Source: Nicotiana tabacum (Eukaryota > Streptophyta > Magnoliopsida > Solanales > Solanaceae). From it: a stretch of 64,000 bases of DNA. The position numbers and the translations under genes were made by a program. The DNA lies in NCBI RefSeq assembly GCF_000715075.1, contig NC_134081.1, positions 112,814,289 to 112,878,288 of the forward strand. The letters are read 5' to 3'. A model generated the notes under the pieces. The model was not told the origin of the DNA. It was given only the letters and a program-made list of their open reading frames with translations, and did not search any database. Of this stretch, positions 22,953 through 35,392 are shown one piece after another (position 1 is the stretch's first letter; every line of letters starts with the position of its first letter).

Positions 22953-24436
22953 TTAGGTGATCTTAATCATCCCTAATTCTAACATGTTCCTTTCAAAGTG
23001 ATATATACTTAGAGCTTTTGTAAAGATGTCATCTATTTGCTTGTTTGTAGCACAAAATTTCACAGTGATCAAACCTTTTTCATAATTGTCCCTTAAAAAG
23101 TGATGCCTAACATCTATGTGATTCGTTCTCTTATGATGAACCGAGTTCTTGGTCATACTAATTGCACTAGTGTTATCACAGTATATGGGAAAACAACCTA
23201 CATCAATTCCAAAATTCATTAATTGCTGTTTGGTCCATAATAATTGAGCACAACATGAGGCAACAACAACATACTCAGCTTCAGCAGTAGATAAGGCCAC
23301 AAAATTTTGCTTTTTGGTGGCCCAAGACACAAGACATGAGCTAAGAAAATGTGCCAAACCTGAAGTGCTCTTTCCGTCCACAAGAAAACCTGTATAATCA
23401 GCATCAACATATCCCACTAGATTGAAATTACTACCTTTTTGATACCATAGACAAATGTTAGTGGTGCCTTTTAGGTATCTCAAGGTCCTCTTGACAACAG
23501 TCAAGTGAGACTCCTTTGGATTTGCCTGAAATCTAGCACAAAGGACCACACTGAACACAATGTCAGGTCTGCTAGCAGTGAGATATAATAAAGAGCCAAT
23601 CATTCCCCTATACAACTTCTGATCAACAGATGAACTAGGTTCATCTACATCTAATTTTGTGGCTGTTGCAATATGAGTGTCAATTTCTTTGGAATCTTCC
23701 ATTTTAAACCTTTTAAGCAACTCTTTCATATATGTTTGCTGATGGATCATAGTTCCATTTGAATTTTATTTAATTTGTAATCCTAAAAAAAATTAAGCTC
23801 ACCCATCATACTCATTTCAAATTCACTCCCCATTAGTTTAGCAAATATTTTACTTAACTTATTAGAAGTTGCTCCAAGGATTATATCATCAACATATATT
23901 TGAACTACCAAGAGATCTTTATCCTTTTCTTTTAAGAATAAAGTATTGTCAATTTTACCTCTCTTGTAGCCATGCTCAAGAAAAACTTTTGATAATCTTT
24001 CATACCATGCTATTGGAGCTTGCTTTAGCCCATAAAGTGTCTTATCAAGCTTGTACACATGATCAGGACATTCCTTGCTTTCAAATCCCGGAGGTTGCTT
24101 AACAAACACTTCTTCCTTTAGATAGCCATTGAGGATGTCACTCTTGACATCCATCTGATGGAGAGTGAATTCCATGTAAGCAGCAAAGGCTATAAGGAGT
24201 CTAATTGCTTCCAATCTTGCAACAGGAGCAAAGGTCTCATCATAGTCTATGCCCTCCTCTTGATTATATCCTTGAACTACCAATCTTGCCTTGTTTTTTG
24301 TAACTGTTCCATCTTCATCAAGTTTGTTTCTGAAGACCCATTTTGTACCAATTACTAATCTGTCCTTGGCTCTTTGTACCATATGCCAAACTTTACTTCT
24401 CTCAAATTGATTGAGTCCTTCTTGCATTGTATTCAC
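22953..24436 (-). pseudogene. SIRE-type RT and RNase H, frameshifted
   Basis: RT (24436-23783): VWHMV, GTKWVFRNKLDEDG, KARLVVQGYNQEEGIDYDET, a PPGFES block and the catalytic YVDD (IYVDDIILG) are all readable. A frameshift and stop follow at about 23765. RNase H continues in another frame (23750-22953): GSLLYLTASRPDI, YVDADYTGF, the catalytic-region AEAEYV and CDNTSAI blocks, and HHKRTNHIDVRHHFLRD at the C-terminus. It is the best preserved polymerase region in the window, but the shift separates RT from RNase H. Confidence 0.9.
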
Positions 24437-26129
24437 CCAGTCTGTATCCTACAAAGCTTTAGCAATATTTTTAGGTTCAATAAGAGATAGAAAAGCATCA
24501 AAAGCACAAAGATTCTTTAACGGAGATCTGGTTTTGATTCCAGAGGTTGGACCAGTAATTATGTTCTTAATGGGATGAGAACTTTGATATTTATAAGGTT
24601 TCATAACCAACTGGTTTCCCTTAGATGTTCCTTCGATGTTTTGTTGTTGAGGAACAGGTTCATGGATATGTTCCCTTGAGGTTTGAGTATCACTTCCCCT
24701 TTGTTCAGTTCCCTATGTCAAGTTGCCCTGGGTGGAAGGACCTGTTCCGTCCCCTGTTCCTACTTCTAGTGAAGCTTCAGTCTGGGCCGTGGTTTCATTT
24801 GAGTTTCTCACCCGCCCAATTGCTTCATCATCATGTTCCTATCTCTCAGAAAGAATGTTAGTTTCATTAAAAACCACATGTACACTTTCTTCCACACACA
24901 TAGTTCTTTTGTTATAAATCTTATAATCTTTACTGTGTGAAGAATATCCCCAGAATACTCCCTCATCACTTCTGGGATTAAACTTACCTAGGGAGTCTTT
25001 ACCATTATTGTGCACAAAACATTTGCATTCAAATGTCGTAAGATAGGATATGTTTGACTTTCTCCCTTTAAGTAACTCATAGGGAGTCTTCTCTACAAGA
25101 GGTATAGTCATGCACCTATTTATAATGTAACATGCAGTGTTCACATCTTCTTCCCAGAAACTATGGGGCGGTTTACTAGAAAGAAGCATAGTCCTAGCCA
25201 TATCTTCAAGTATCCTATTATTTATTTCAACTACTCCATTTTGTTGTGGAGTCCTAGGAGCAGAAAAATTATGACTTATGCCATGCTCATCACAAAATTC
25301 AGCAAATTTAGCATTCTCAAATTCAGTACCATGATCAGACCTAATTTATACAAGTTGATTACCTAGTTGTTTCTGAGTTTTTCTAACAAAAGAAATGAAC
25401 ATGTCAAATACTTCATCTTTAGATGTTAAAAACAATGTCCAAGTAAACCTAGAGTAATCATCAACAAGCACCATCACATATCTCTTACCACCTCTACTTA
25501 ATATTCTCATTAGTCCACAAAGATCGATATGGACCAGTTCCATCGTCCTGGTGATGCTTACCACTTTCTTGCTTTTAAAAAAAAATCTTACCTGCTTCCC
25601 CCCTGCACAAGCTTCACAAACTTTATCTTCCTTGAACTTAATGTTAGGCAGTCCTATCACTAAGTACTTGGAGACTAGTTTATTGAGTTGACTTAGACTA
25701 GCATGTCCAAGTTTCTTGTGTCAAAGGAGGGGATCATTATCCAATACACTTAAGCAAGTGAGTTCATTTTCTGAAAGGGTGGACAGATCTACAACATATA
25801 TGTTGTTCACTCTTTTTCTCTGCAAAACAATCTTGTCACTCGTAAGATTAATCACAAAGCATTTGGTAGAGGTGAATTCTACTATGTTACCTCTATCACA
25901 CAATTGTGATACACTTATTAGACTGTACTTCAGTCCATCTATCAAGTAGACGTTCTCAATAGAGTGAGAATCGGTCTTACCTACCTTTCCAATCCCAATG
26001 ATCTCACATTTCTTCCCATTTCCAAAGGAGACATTACCTCCTTTAAGGTCCTCAAGTGAAAGGAACTGGTTCATGTTTCCTATCATATGCTTTGAGCAGC
26101 CACTATCCATGTATCATATTTGAATGCTC
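24437..26129 (-). pseudogene. SIRE-type protease and integrase with in-frame stops
   Basis: Protease keeps its D-S-G (MDSGCSKHMIGN, 26110). GAG-pre-integrase and integrase follow in the same frame: LGHASLSQLNKL, CEACAGGKQ, LVDDYSRFTW, then a stop where the IRSDHGTEFEN block begins, then the PHSFWEEDVNTACYIINR block (25201-24839). In-frame stops sit between segments: a TGA where Trp is expected (about 26116 and about 25719), a TAA for Gln (about 25345) and TAGs for Gln (about 24838, 24717 and 24449). The reading frame is otherwise continuous to 23783. Confidence 0.88.
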
Positions 26130-26218
26130 CCTTTCACTTGGACCTGCAAAAGGAAATCAGAGGTTAGTCTTAAGAACCCAAACTAGTTTTGGTCTCTTTC
26201 TATAGGCAAAAGGATGAA

Positions 26219-27973
26219 TCAAATTCTTTTTAGCCCAACTTGGTAGCCTATTCTTCCCTCGAACAAATTCTTTATTCTTTTGACTTGCCTTTTCTTTTGC
26301 AGTGCATTAACTTTTATAGTGACCAGTTTTACCACAGTGTGTGCAAATCTTGTTCTCAGGAAGTGTGAGGTACTTGCTTTTGTGATCCCATTTAGGTGCC
26401 AGATTCCCCAAGCCAAGTCCTCTTCTGTTGCTACTATGGTGTTCCTGTAGCCATGAAAGTGCATCGGAGGACCTTTTCTATTTACAAGTTCTGTCTAGCT
26501 CATGATTGACCTTGCTTAGATCCTCCTTTAGGATTCTCACCAGCTCATCCGTTTTATACAACTCATCTTTCCTTTTTCCTATATTTTCTTCTAAAGTGAG
26601 TTGTGTGTGATCAGTTGTCTTTTTACCTGTTCCTAATTTCAGTTTTCGATTTTCATATCTAAGTTCTAGAACAGTTGGGTCAAATGCATGAACCTGGTTC
26701 TTCAATACATTATTTTTACTTATAGTCTCACTAGCCCTAAGTTCTAGGTTTTTGCACTTAGCCTTCAAAATCATACATTCTTTAGACAACTGTTCTTTTT
26801 CATTGTTTACATCCTCAGATTCATCAATTAGTTCTAGAAGTAACTCAGATAACCTTTCTTTAGATAATAATTTAATCTTGTCTTTGAGATGAATTACACT
26901 TACCTCAGTTTCTTCATCATATTCTCCAATGGCCATAAGTTCTTGTTCATCCCCATCAGCATCTGAGCGTTTATCTTAGCTTTCTCCCCAAGCAGCGACC
27001 ATAGCCTTGGTTGATCCTTTGCTTTTCTTAGATTGAACATGTTCCTTCGTTCAGCTATTTCCTTCTTCCATTCAATTTTCCTTTGAGGACAGTTCTTGTT
27101 ATGGTGATCAGTCTTTCCACACTTGTAGCATCCATCATTGGTTTTCTTCTTAGGAACTTTTGACTTACTATAGCTTCCACTTCTTGAAGGATCATTTTCT
27201 CTCCTCAGGTACTTCTTGAAGTCCTTGGTGATCATAGCCATTTTGTCATCCTCTAGATCAGAACCTTCAGTGATTCTGAGTGCCAGACTCCTTTCCTTCT
27301 TAGGTATATCCATTTTCATGGTTTGTCTCCTAAGTTCATAGGCAGTAAGATTTTCAATTAACTCATCCAGTGGGAGAGTGGCAATATTCTTTGATTCCTG
27401 AATGACAGTGATTTTGCTTTCCCAAGTAATAGGCAGGACCCTTGTCAATATCTTCTCGACTCTATGTTCTTCAGAAATTTTCTTCCAAGAGATTTTAGCT
27501 CATTTATCAATATAGTGAACCTTGTGTACATCTCTTGAATGGTTTCTCCTTCCTTCATAGTAAAGTTCTCATATTGAGAATATAGTAGAGTTCCTCTGGA
27601 TCTCTTCACCTGAGGTGTTCCTTCATGAGCCACTTGCAAAGTATCCTAGATTTCCTTAGCAGTGGTACAACTTTGGATTCTGCTGTACTTATCTGGACCA
27701 AGTCCACAAACAAGCCATTTCTTGGCATTAGTGTTCTTCTCCCATTTCTTCAAGTCCTCGGCAGTGCAATCAGCTCTTGTCTTTAGCACCTCTGCTCCTT
27801 TGGCATTTATCTTCAAGGTAGTCAGTGGACCATTGGTGACAATGTCCCATAACTCATTCCTATCCTATAATGTGATATCTCATCCTGCTTTTCCACCAAG
27901 AGTAGTACTGGCCATTAAAGAGAGGTGGCCTAGCAGTGGATTGCCCTTCCCAGTTTCTAGGTGGTGCACTCAT
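26219..27973 (-). pseudogene. SIRE-type gag with two zinc knuckles, frameshifted
   Basis: An ATG at 27973 opens with MSAPPRNWEGQ, the usual start of SIRE gag in Solanaceae. The frame then breaks; pieces at 27639-27445, 27448-26900 and 26936-26478 lie in different frames. The first CCHC knuckle is CYKCGKTDHHNKNC (27100 region). A long charged coiled-coil section follows (26936-26478). A second knuckle, CTHCGKTGHYK, is cut by a stop where the last cysteine is due (26300 region). Long gag and two knuckles fit the SIRE lineage. Confidence 0.85.
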
Positions 27974-28015
27974 CTTGATCTTCTCCTAAGGTGTTGGCCT
28001 CTTCAAGGATAACCC

Positions 28016-28027
28016 GCTCTAATACCA
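28016..28027 (-). promoter_or_regulatory. Primer-binding site of the SIRE-type element
   Basis: TGGTATTAGAGC on the minus strand, one mismatch from the initiator tRNA-Met sequence, two bases from the 5' LTR. Confidence 0.8.
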
Positions 28028-28029
28028 AT

Positions 28030-28947
28030 TGATGTTTTATACTTCAATGCCATACAAGAGAGGAGGGGGGGTGATTTGTGTGGTGTCCAATTTTCGCGTG
28101 CACTGATTATAAAAGGACCTTATTCTTCTAAGTGTTCCTTATACTACAGCTGCGAAAATAGTAAATGTGAAAATTAAAGAACACAAATATTTTTACGTGA
28201 AAAATACCCGGCTCAAAAGGTGAAAAAAAATATGACTTACTACTCAGTAGAATTTTTTCTAACACTTTACTAAATCAATGAACCAAAACAGCATTTACAA
28301 AACTCTTTGTAAACCTAAGAATTAACTCTAATCCCATTGTGGAAACCAACCTCTAACTGTTGAGACAACTTCAAGTTAACTCTAACTTGAATACTTAGAG
28401 TACCTAATACAATTGCTTCTAGATAAAGCTGAAGTACAACTTGAAAACAACTACTACAATTGAACTAGAATAAAAGACAGACGCTTGGAACTGGTTCTTC
28501 TATTTGGTTCATGTAGCTTCAGGTTCGCATACTTGAATCACACAAGAATTATTTGCAAAATGCCTTGTTATTTTGCTCTCAACTCACGTTTAATCTTCAG
28601 CTTTTGTGCGTACCTGTAGAATGAGAATATCCTGCAATTTATAGAGTAGAATAAGAAATAACTAGAGTTCTAATGCTACTCTTCCTTGGTGGAAGAGTTC
28701 TAGTTATCCACAACTTCTAACTCCTCCCTTATCTTGGATAGTGTTCTCTTTGAGTAAGGAGTCCTTCTCCTTATCAATTATGCAACCTTTTCGATCAGGA
28801 GATATCAGATATAACAAGTTAAGCTTATCTCCTTCACGTGCATCCCTTATGCTTGAATCTGCCCGTGTCTGTGTACATAGAGAATGGACCTAGTTCATGC
28901 CTGAATTGCTTTGCCAATCTTCAAAATAAACTTCACTTGGGCCAACA
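28030..28947 (-). repeat. SIRE-type 5' LTR (918 bp)
   Basis: Partner of 18851-19762. Confidence 0.92.
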
Positions 28948-29230
28948 CTCAACTACTTCAATGCCAAACAGAGGAGGAACTTTGTTGCTTCTAGGGCAAA
29001 CACAGGAGAATGCTTAAAGTTGGGATAAGCTAAATGTATTGGAATGAATATCATATGGTTTCGTGTAGTTTGTTTAGTCATTGAAGTATTTATACAAACA
29101 TCTTATCAATTTTGGACTTTGTACAGTTTTACTAATTTTTATGCTTTTAGTTTTTTTTTTTGATTGGGGGGGGGGGGGAGGGTGGGGAACTTGCTATAAT
29201 ACTAAAATTAATCCAAAAGTATCCATGAAA
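28948..29230. other. Spacer right of the SIRE-type element; short open fragment and poly-G run
   Basis: Before the SIRE insertion this was contiguous with the 3' flank of the terpene synthase. A 25-codon open stretch at 28951-29028 (NYFNAKQRRNFVASRANTGE..., then a stop) looks protein-like but has no start and cannot be assigned. A run of 13 G at 29166-29178 followed by GAGGGTGGGG is notable in such AT-rich DNA. No gene call is justified. Confidence 0.4.
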
Positions 29231-30439
29231 TCTATTATATCTATTATATAGAAATAAGACGATGGTCGACCAAGGACATATTAGATATTTCACACATTTT
29301 ATAAATATCTCTTTTAACCCTAAAAGGAATTGACACGTACCCCTGCATAAATATCGTCTACAGCTTTCTCGATCTTTGACCTTGTCTGGGTTTTAGCTGG
29401 ATCTCTCTTTCTCCGCTATCTTTTTATTCTCCTAATTGTATTGCAAACCTAAGTCACCCATGGTGAGTCATTGGGTGGTGTTCTCTGGAAGGTATGGAGA
29501 TTCAAATATCGTCTACAGCTTTCCAGCTTTATATTGACCTTTATATATATACATGCTTCTCCCCCTATGGTAATATAGTTTCTCATGGTACTTGGTGTTC
29601 TTGCAGATTCTTTGCCGCCATTCTTGCTTGGGGATTTAGGTTGTTTTGTTGCTTCTGATCAGTGAGTCTTTCTAAGTTCAAATCTTCATTTACGGTTTTA
29701 ATTCGGATGACAGATCCAGTAGTAAAATAAATAAGGCTATTGTTTTGGCCTAATTATCTAATAGTAAAATGGATGATTCTGTTTTAAGGAGTGTTTGCTG
29801 CCTAAATCATCTTGTTGACATTTTTTCCGGCGAAAAGTTTCAAGTTCTGTGATGCTTTTATCTATTAATGTTTATGCTGAAAGTATAAATTTTCCGACTC
29901 CAAAATTAATTGTCACTACTACAATTTCGTTTTTAGGGATTGATACCATATAGTCAATGAAAACTTATTCATTCACTTCTAAGTATATCTTTCTATAGGT
30001 CTTAGATGTCCCATTTAATTTGTAGTAAAAGTGAGACAATTTGTTAATTAAGCTCTATTGTGTTTTTACCTTTTTATCTTCTTGTTTAGATTATTAAATA
30101 AGTAAGCTTTGTTATGGTGATAAGTAATTCTTACTTATTGAGTTAGCATTTTCAAGGAGTAAAATTACCCTATCTCACTTATTCAGTTTGAAGTTCTTCA
30201 TTTTTACAGTTATTTTTAGCTCATTTTATCATTGAGTTCGCATTTTATTGGTTTATTTTAATCATGTAAAGTCATGTGGCAGCCATAAAATACAAAAATA
30301 ATTACAAGAAAGGACTTAGCTCTTGTATAAGATCACATTTCTCCTAAAAAAACTTAAAGAACTTACAATATTCAAAAAATATTAGAATTATTTTGTCTTA
30401 AGTTACACCAAGCAAAAAGGTTAGTCAAACATTTGGCTC

Positions 30440-30600
30440 TCAAAATGAGGTTCGGAGTTGAGATCCATCAAAGCAATCCTATTAGTCCAAATGATACATG
30501 CAAGTATCATTAGCCATATGCTTTTGATAGATTTATCACTTCCTCGCCTTCTCCAGGCGCCAAAAGCTTCTTTGAGACTATAGAGTATCACCAAACCACT
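30440..30600 (-). pseudogene. LINE fragment (zf-RVT-like C-terminal piece)
   Basis: In the minus-strand ORF 30744-30421, residues 58-92 read EAFGAWRRRGSDKSIKSIW..., then ACIIWT. This resembles the WRRRG..KS.K..W..IPACIWWTIWKERN block near the end of plant L1-type LINE ORF2 proteins. Only about 35-40 residues match, and the following WKERN part is lost. No RT domain lies nearby. Confidence 0.45.
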
Positions 30601-30744
30601 CCAAATAAGGCACAAGAACATATTGCACGCACTCATTTTACCTAAAAATGCAAAAGTACGTAGTTTACACTTTAAGAGTTGATTCCTCGAATGGTCACTC
30701 AAGTAGTCATATTTTTTTATTTCATTTCCAAAAAGGTTACTCAA

Positions 30745-31886
30745 TTATTTGAAAAGTAAGTGAATAAATGCTATAGATAAGTGACATTTTGGGGATTAAA
30801 AAAAAACACCCGTGTTACACAATTTCAATTAGTTGAGTGATCATTTGAGGAATTAACTCCATTTTTAGTTTTTGCGAAACATAGTAAGCATCTATTGCAT
30901 AATGCAAATCCTCTTCTATTCAAATTCTTGTTTATTCCTTTTGCTCTTGCTTTCTTAATAATCATAAATGTTCATTAGCTATTAATGGATTATTTTCCTT
31001 ACATAGAAAATAGTCGTCGCCTTTCACAAGACTCTGGTATTTGGTTGGCTCAATTGTCAACATTCTGTATTAACGAATTACTATAAACTAATGGGTTAGT
31101 TTATGCTCTCTCTTTCCCTCTCTTTCTGTTCGAGAAAGATTCAATCTTTTTAGTAATTGTATAGATATTTTTTGTTGTTAAATCTCGAATGTAAAATAAA
31201 CTTATCATAGAGCTTCCATGTTTTAGTACACTTCATAAGTTGGGTATTTTCGTAGAATTCTTAATTACGTTCACTGTCTTGATTACGATAAAGTCCTTAG
31301 TATTCTTCAAGGTGTCGAGAGCACTGATCTTTTCTTTGTTATGTGGAAATAGGTTGGGTGATAACTATACAAAATATTCTTACTCGGTTATCATCATATT
31401 CTCAAAGACATGAGTTATTGTCCTCGGTACCTCTAAAACCTAGAAAGAAAAGTAGACATTAACATTTGACTTCCATTGATCATTTGGCTGGTCTAACCTA
31501 CTTCTTATGAAGTTATTGAGGGAGGAGGAAGAGTTTGATTTAGTGTTGATGTATAGAAAGATAAATAATTTTGGTGCAATGAGAGATATGATAGCTTAAT
31601 GAGTGAGGTTCTATTTTATGATCCGAGATTGGAAATCAATTCCATAATATAAGATTGGGAATCAACTAATGCATGGGTGGTTAACTTGAACTACTTATTG
31701 ATGTTCGATTTTACTAGAACAATGTAGCGTTTTAAGAAGTCAGCTGATGTATGGTGAGTCATATAGTGGTTAGACGTTCCAAATGTAGAACTTTGTGGCT
31801 ATTTTGTTGGTTATTCCTGCTTTTTATGTATTTCTGCGTTAGATTCCTATTATTATTTATTAATGATATTGCACATTTGTGCATAT
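30745..31886. other. AT-rich, no gene seen
   Basis: Only short chance ORFs; stops are dense in all frames. If the Helitron call holds, this is its interior. Confidence 0.5.
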
Positions 31887-32186
31887 TGTTATAAGAAAAA
31901 TCAAATTATGGTGGATGTCTACTCTTCCTCCATGATCTTCTCAAATGCTTAATGACATATTCAATGACATATTTCTATGCTTAATGACATATTCAATGAC
32001 ATATTTTTCTTCACTTTTCATGCCTATATAAAGGCCTTGTAATAGATAGGAAAACACACACAATTGAAGAAGAAAATCTCTTCCTTCTCTCTATCTCCAT
32101 TTCTTGTTCATGTTTTACTAAATTGTTTTTATTTCATAACAACATGTCTTGTTCATGTTTTACTAAGTTGTTTTTATTTTATAACA
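31887..32186 (+). repeat. Copia 5' LTR (300 bp) with internal duplications
   Basis: Contains a tandem duplication of GCTTAATGACATATTCAATG with its flank (about 31949 and 31979) and a duplicated tail around TCTTGTTCATGTTTTACTAA (about 32102 and 32144), each tail copy ending in ATAACA. Both features are shared by the 3' LTR. The sequence after the LTR, CGTTATCACCACGAATT, resembles the TTATCAGCACGA-type start of other plant copia interiors. Confidence 0.92.
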
Positions 32187-35100
32187 CGTTATCACCACGA
32201 ATTGCTCATTTCATAATCTTCTATGTCAAGACTATGTAAGTTATAAGCAGGCAATGAGATCAAGTACAATGAAAAATGTCTTGGATGATAATACAAAGAT
32301 AAGTTTTACATCCATCTAAACCCATTCATATTTTCATATCTTTGCATTAACTTTATGTGCAGTGTTTAGTAAAAATATTTTTTTCAATTGTATCCAGTGA
32401 AATAAAGAACTGGAAAGGTATGTCTTTATTTGCTACATCTCTTATAGGACAAAGATAATATTCTAACGTATATATATGTTCTGACCTTTTACATACTATG
32501 ATAGATAATTATTAAGGTAATTTAGTAATAATATTTTTACCATCACATGATGTATTTCATTGAAAGCAAAATTATCAAATATGTAGGCGATTTTACAGTA
32601 CCTTGCAAATTTGGCATTCGAATATACAATCAATATAAACTCAATATAGTTATAATTTATAATAGTCACAGTTATGCATTAAGCCTTAAATATTTTTGCT
32701 GGAAACATAAGGCTCATTCCTCCGTATTGGATTTTTTTGGTAAAGTTTTTATAGTCTTTAAAATATAAGTGGTTATAGGTTATCTGCACCTTTTCCCTAA
32801 TTAATTTATTAAAATATAAAAGTGATTGTATCATTTGAAAACAAAATGGCATATATCCTAACTAGCATTTTTGTTGCAGAGGAATTGTTTCAAGATTGAA
32901 ATAGTTATATATGTCTTCTTGAAAGTTAATTTACTTATGCCTATAATTATGAAGTAATAATATTTTAAAGGTTTGAGTGCGAGTCCTAGTGAATTTTGGC
33001 CCATTATGCCAAAGTTTGAGGGTAAGACAATGGGTTCATCTCCCAACGCACTATGTTGATGAAAAGATGTTGGATTCACGTTCCAACGTATTATGGCCTA
33101 GCATGCCTTTATATGGGTAAGGCATTGGGTTTGAGTCCTAATGCACCATATTGATAATAATAATAATAACTAAAGAAAAAATAATGTAATTTTCATGAAA
33201 AAGCATGAAGCTTGTCCCACTTGATTTGCTCCATTCTTGAAGTGAATGTGATAGCAGTGCATGATAAGTCTAAATAAAGACAAGTGGTTGACCAATGAAT
33301 GTGGGCGTGTGAAAGGCCAAAATAATAATAGTTATCACTATGGTAATTATAAAAAGGGAGAAATTCTTTGAAGAGAATGTGACTTGTGATAAACATTGAG
33401 ATTGCATACTCATTCCTGAAAGTGAATGTGAAAATATATATATGATAAAGATTATGCATAATAATGTACTTGTGCATAGTTGGATAAATACTACAACTCA
33501 TCTCTAAGGGAGGTGTGAGACAAAGAAAGATAATGAATATTATTGTGTAGTTACATAAATATATTATTAGTCGCATGCATATGATACGCCAAAATATATT
33601 TTGTCATGCCTTATGAAAGTTATTAAAAGCAAAATTAAAGCAAAAAAAATTATTTTGCTTGTGATGATTTTGAACATTACAATTATTATGATATGATTCT
33701 CTTTGTGAAGGAGACATTCATTATATGGATGGTGTGACAAAAGATCTTGTAGTACAAAAACAGTTAAGAGTTCTGAAAGAACTAATTTGTTACTACCCGG
33801 ATGAATGAAATTGTTCATAACATTAATATTGTAGTAAGTCTCAAAAGAAATATTTTGATTTACAAATATATTAGCCAAAGTGGTTGGCATATTGAGACTA
33901 TAAATGAAAAGAAGATTGAATATCTTTATATTACTATAATCATACCGGGTAAATATAAAAGGTTACCTGACTTTTCTTTTATTTGTACTACACAAGTATA
34001 AGCATGATGATGCAATCACAAGCCACAAGTAAACTAGAGGTTTACTGAAATAAATATTAGTTGGCATGACCGGTTGACCATCTCGGTTCAATTATGATGC
34101 GAAAAAATTAATTGAGAATTACATTGGCATATATTGAAGAAATATAAGATTCTTCAAGAGTTCTCTTGTGTTGCTTATTCTCATGATATACCAGTTAAGG
34201 TTAGGGATTGAATTCCTTGATTTCTGGAACGAATAAAAGGTGATAAATATATGGGCCCAGTCACCTTCCATGTGGACCGTTTACTATTATATGATTTTTA
34301 TAGATGCATCTATTTTATAGTCACATGTGTATTTGTTATCAACTTGTAGTTTGGCTTTTGCAAGATTGATTGCTCAAATTATTAGAGCACAGTTCCAGAA
34401 TATAAATTATGATAATTTATCTTAATAATACTGGTTTAAATCCAAGTTGGTTTAGTAAAAATTGTATGCCTCCAATTATATCTAAACCATTGGTTATGAG
34501 AACAAAATTGCCAAAATAATATTTGGTATTTGATGTATTATTTAATATACAACAACACTTGTAAGCATCTAGCCAAGTTATGATAAGTTCTCCCTATCAC
34601 AATCGGTTCAGGGTCAGGAACCAAATAATTTCTATCTAGAAATATGAATGTGCTATATGATTTAATTGTTCCACCACAGTGCACAAAGATGGATCCCCAA
34701 ATAAGGCTAGGGATATGTGTTGGTGATCCCAATAATAGGGGGAGAAAATGGGCAGCTGAAAAGGTAATGCATGTAATGAATTATTATAAGTGCATCGAGA
34801 TCCTCGTACGAGAAAATGTGAACTTGAAGTTCAAGTGATAATTCATTTGCAAAATATTGCCGGGCGTATTTGCTGACCCAAAGCTAAATATCATATTCAG
34901 CTGCTAATGCTCCAAATAAAATAAAGTCCATAATGAATAGAGTCCATGGCATGCATAAAGCATAATAGACTAATCGGTTCCAAAGATAAAACTCCTTGAA
35001 GAAGAAGAGGAGCAAATGTTCAAGATGGTCATAATAAGGAGGCAAGTGCTCTAGAAGAGCACCACGACATAACACTTCATAAGACCTCATGGGAGAGGCT

Positions 35101-35392
35101 CAGGTACCTGAAAATAATAAGATAAAGAGATCTCAATAAGTTATGTCTTTATTGAATAATAGTAGAACCGATATAAAATGATCGTCGACGATATTGTTAA
35201 TATAATGTAGCGCTCAATATTATTAATAATGACGAGGATCTTGAACTCAAATCTGTCATGAAATTTGGACAGATAAATAATTGGCCAAATGAAAAATACG
35301 CAATGAAAATTGATTTCACATGAAAAATATGAAGTTGGACGGATAGTCCCAACACCTGAAAGTATAAAGCTAGTTGATGTATAAATGTATTC
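32187..35392 (+). pseudogene. Decayed interior of the copia element
   Basis: By position this should hold gag, protease and integrase. No open frame longer than about 130 codons on either strand shows a known domain. The longer ORFs here (33193-33576, 33567-33890) are on the opposite strand and look like chance. A TAAATAATAA-rich base composition and dense stops indicate heavy decay or replacement. Confidence 0.5.

Larger units (their letters stand above)
18851..28947 (-). mobile_element. SIRE/Maximus-type Ty1/copia element, 10.1 kb, degenerate
   Basis: Full-length minus-strand element. LTRs are 18851-19762 and 28030-28947, and in element orientation run TGTTGG...CATCA. Flanks GTCAA (18846-18850) and CTCAA (28948-28952) match at 4/5. 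The order on the minus strand is PBS (28027-28016), gag with two zinc knuckles, protease, integrase, RT, RNase H, an extra downstream ORF, a purine tract (19774-19763), 3' LTR. The extra ORF after pol and the long gag are hallmarks of the SIRE lineage. Most of pol stays in one frame (26464-23783) but is cut by stops, and RNase H is one frame off. Not autonomous. Confidence 0.92.

Noticed and set aside
33193..33890. Two minus-strand ORFs (127 and 107 codons) inside the 31887 copia element
   Set aside because: Antisense to the element, AT-driven Ile/Phe/Tyr-rich composition, no domain.
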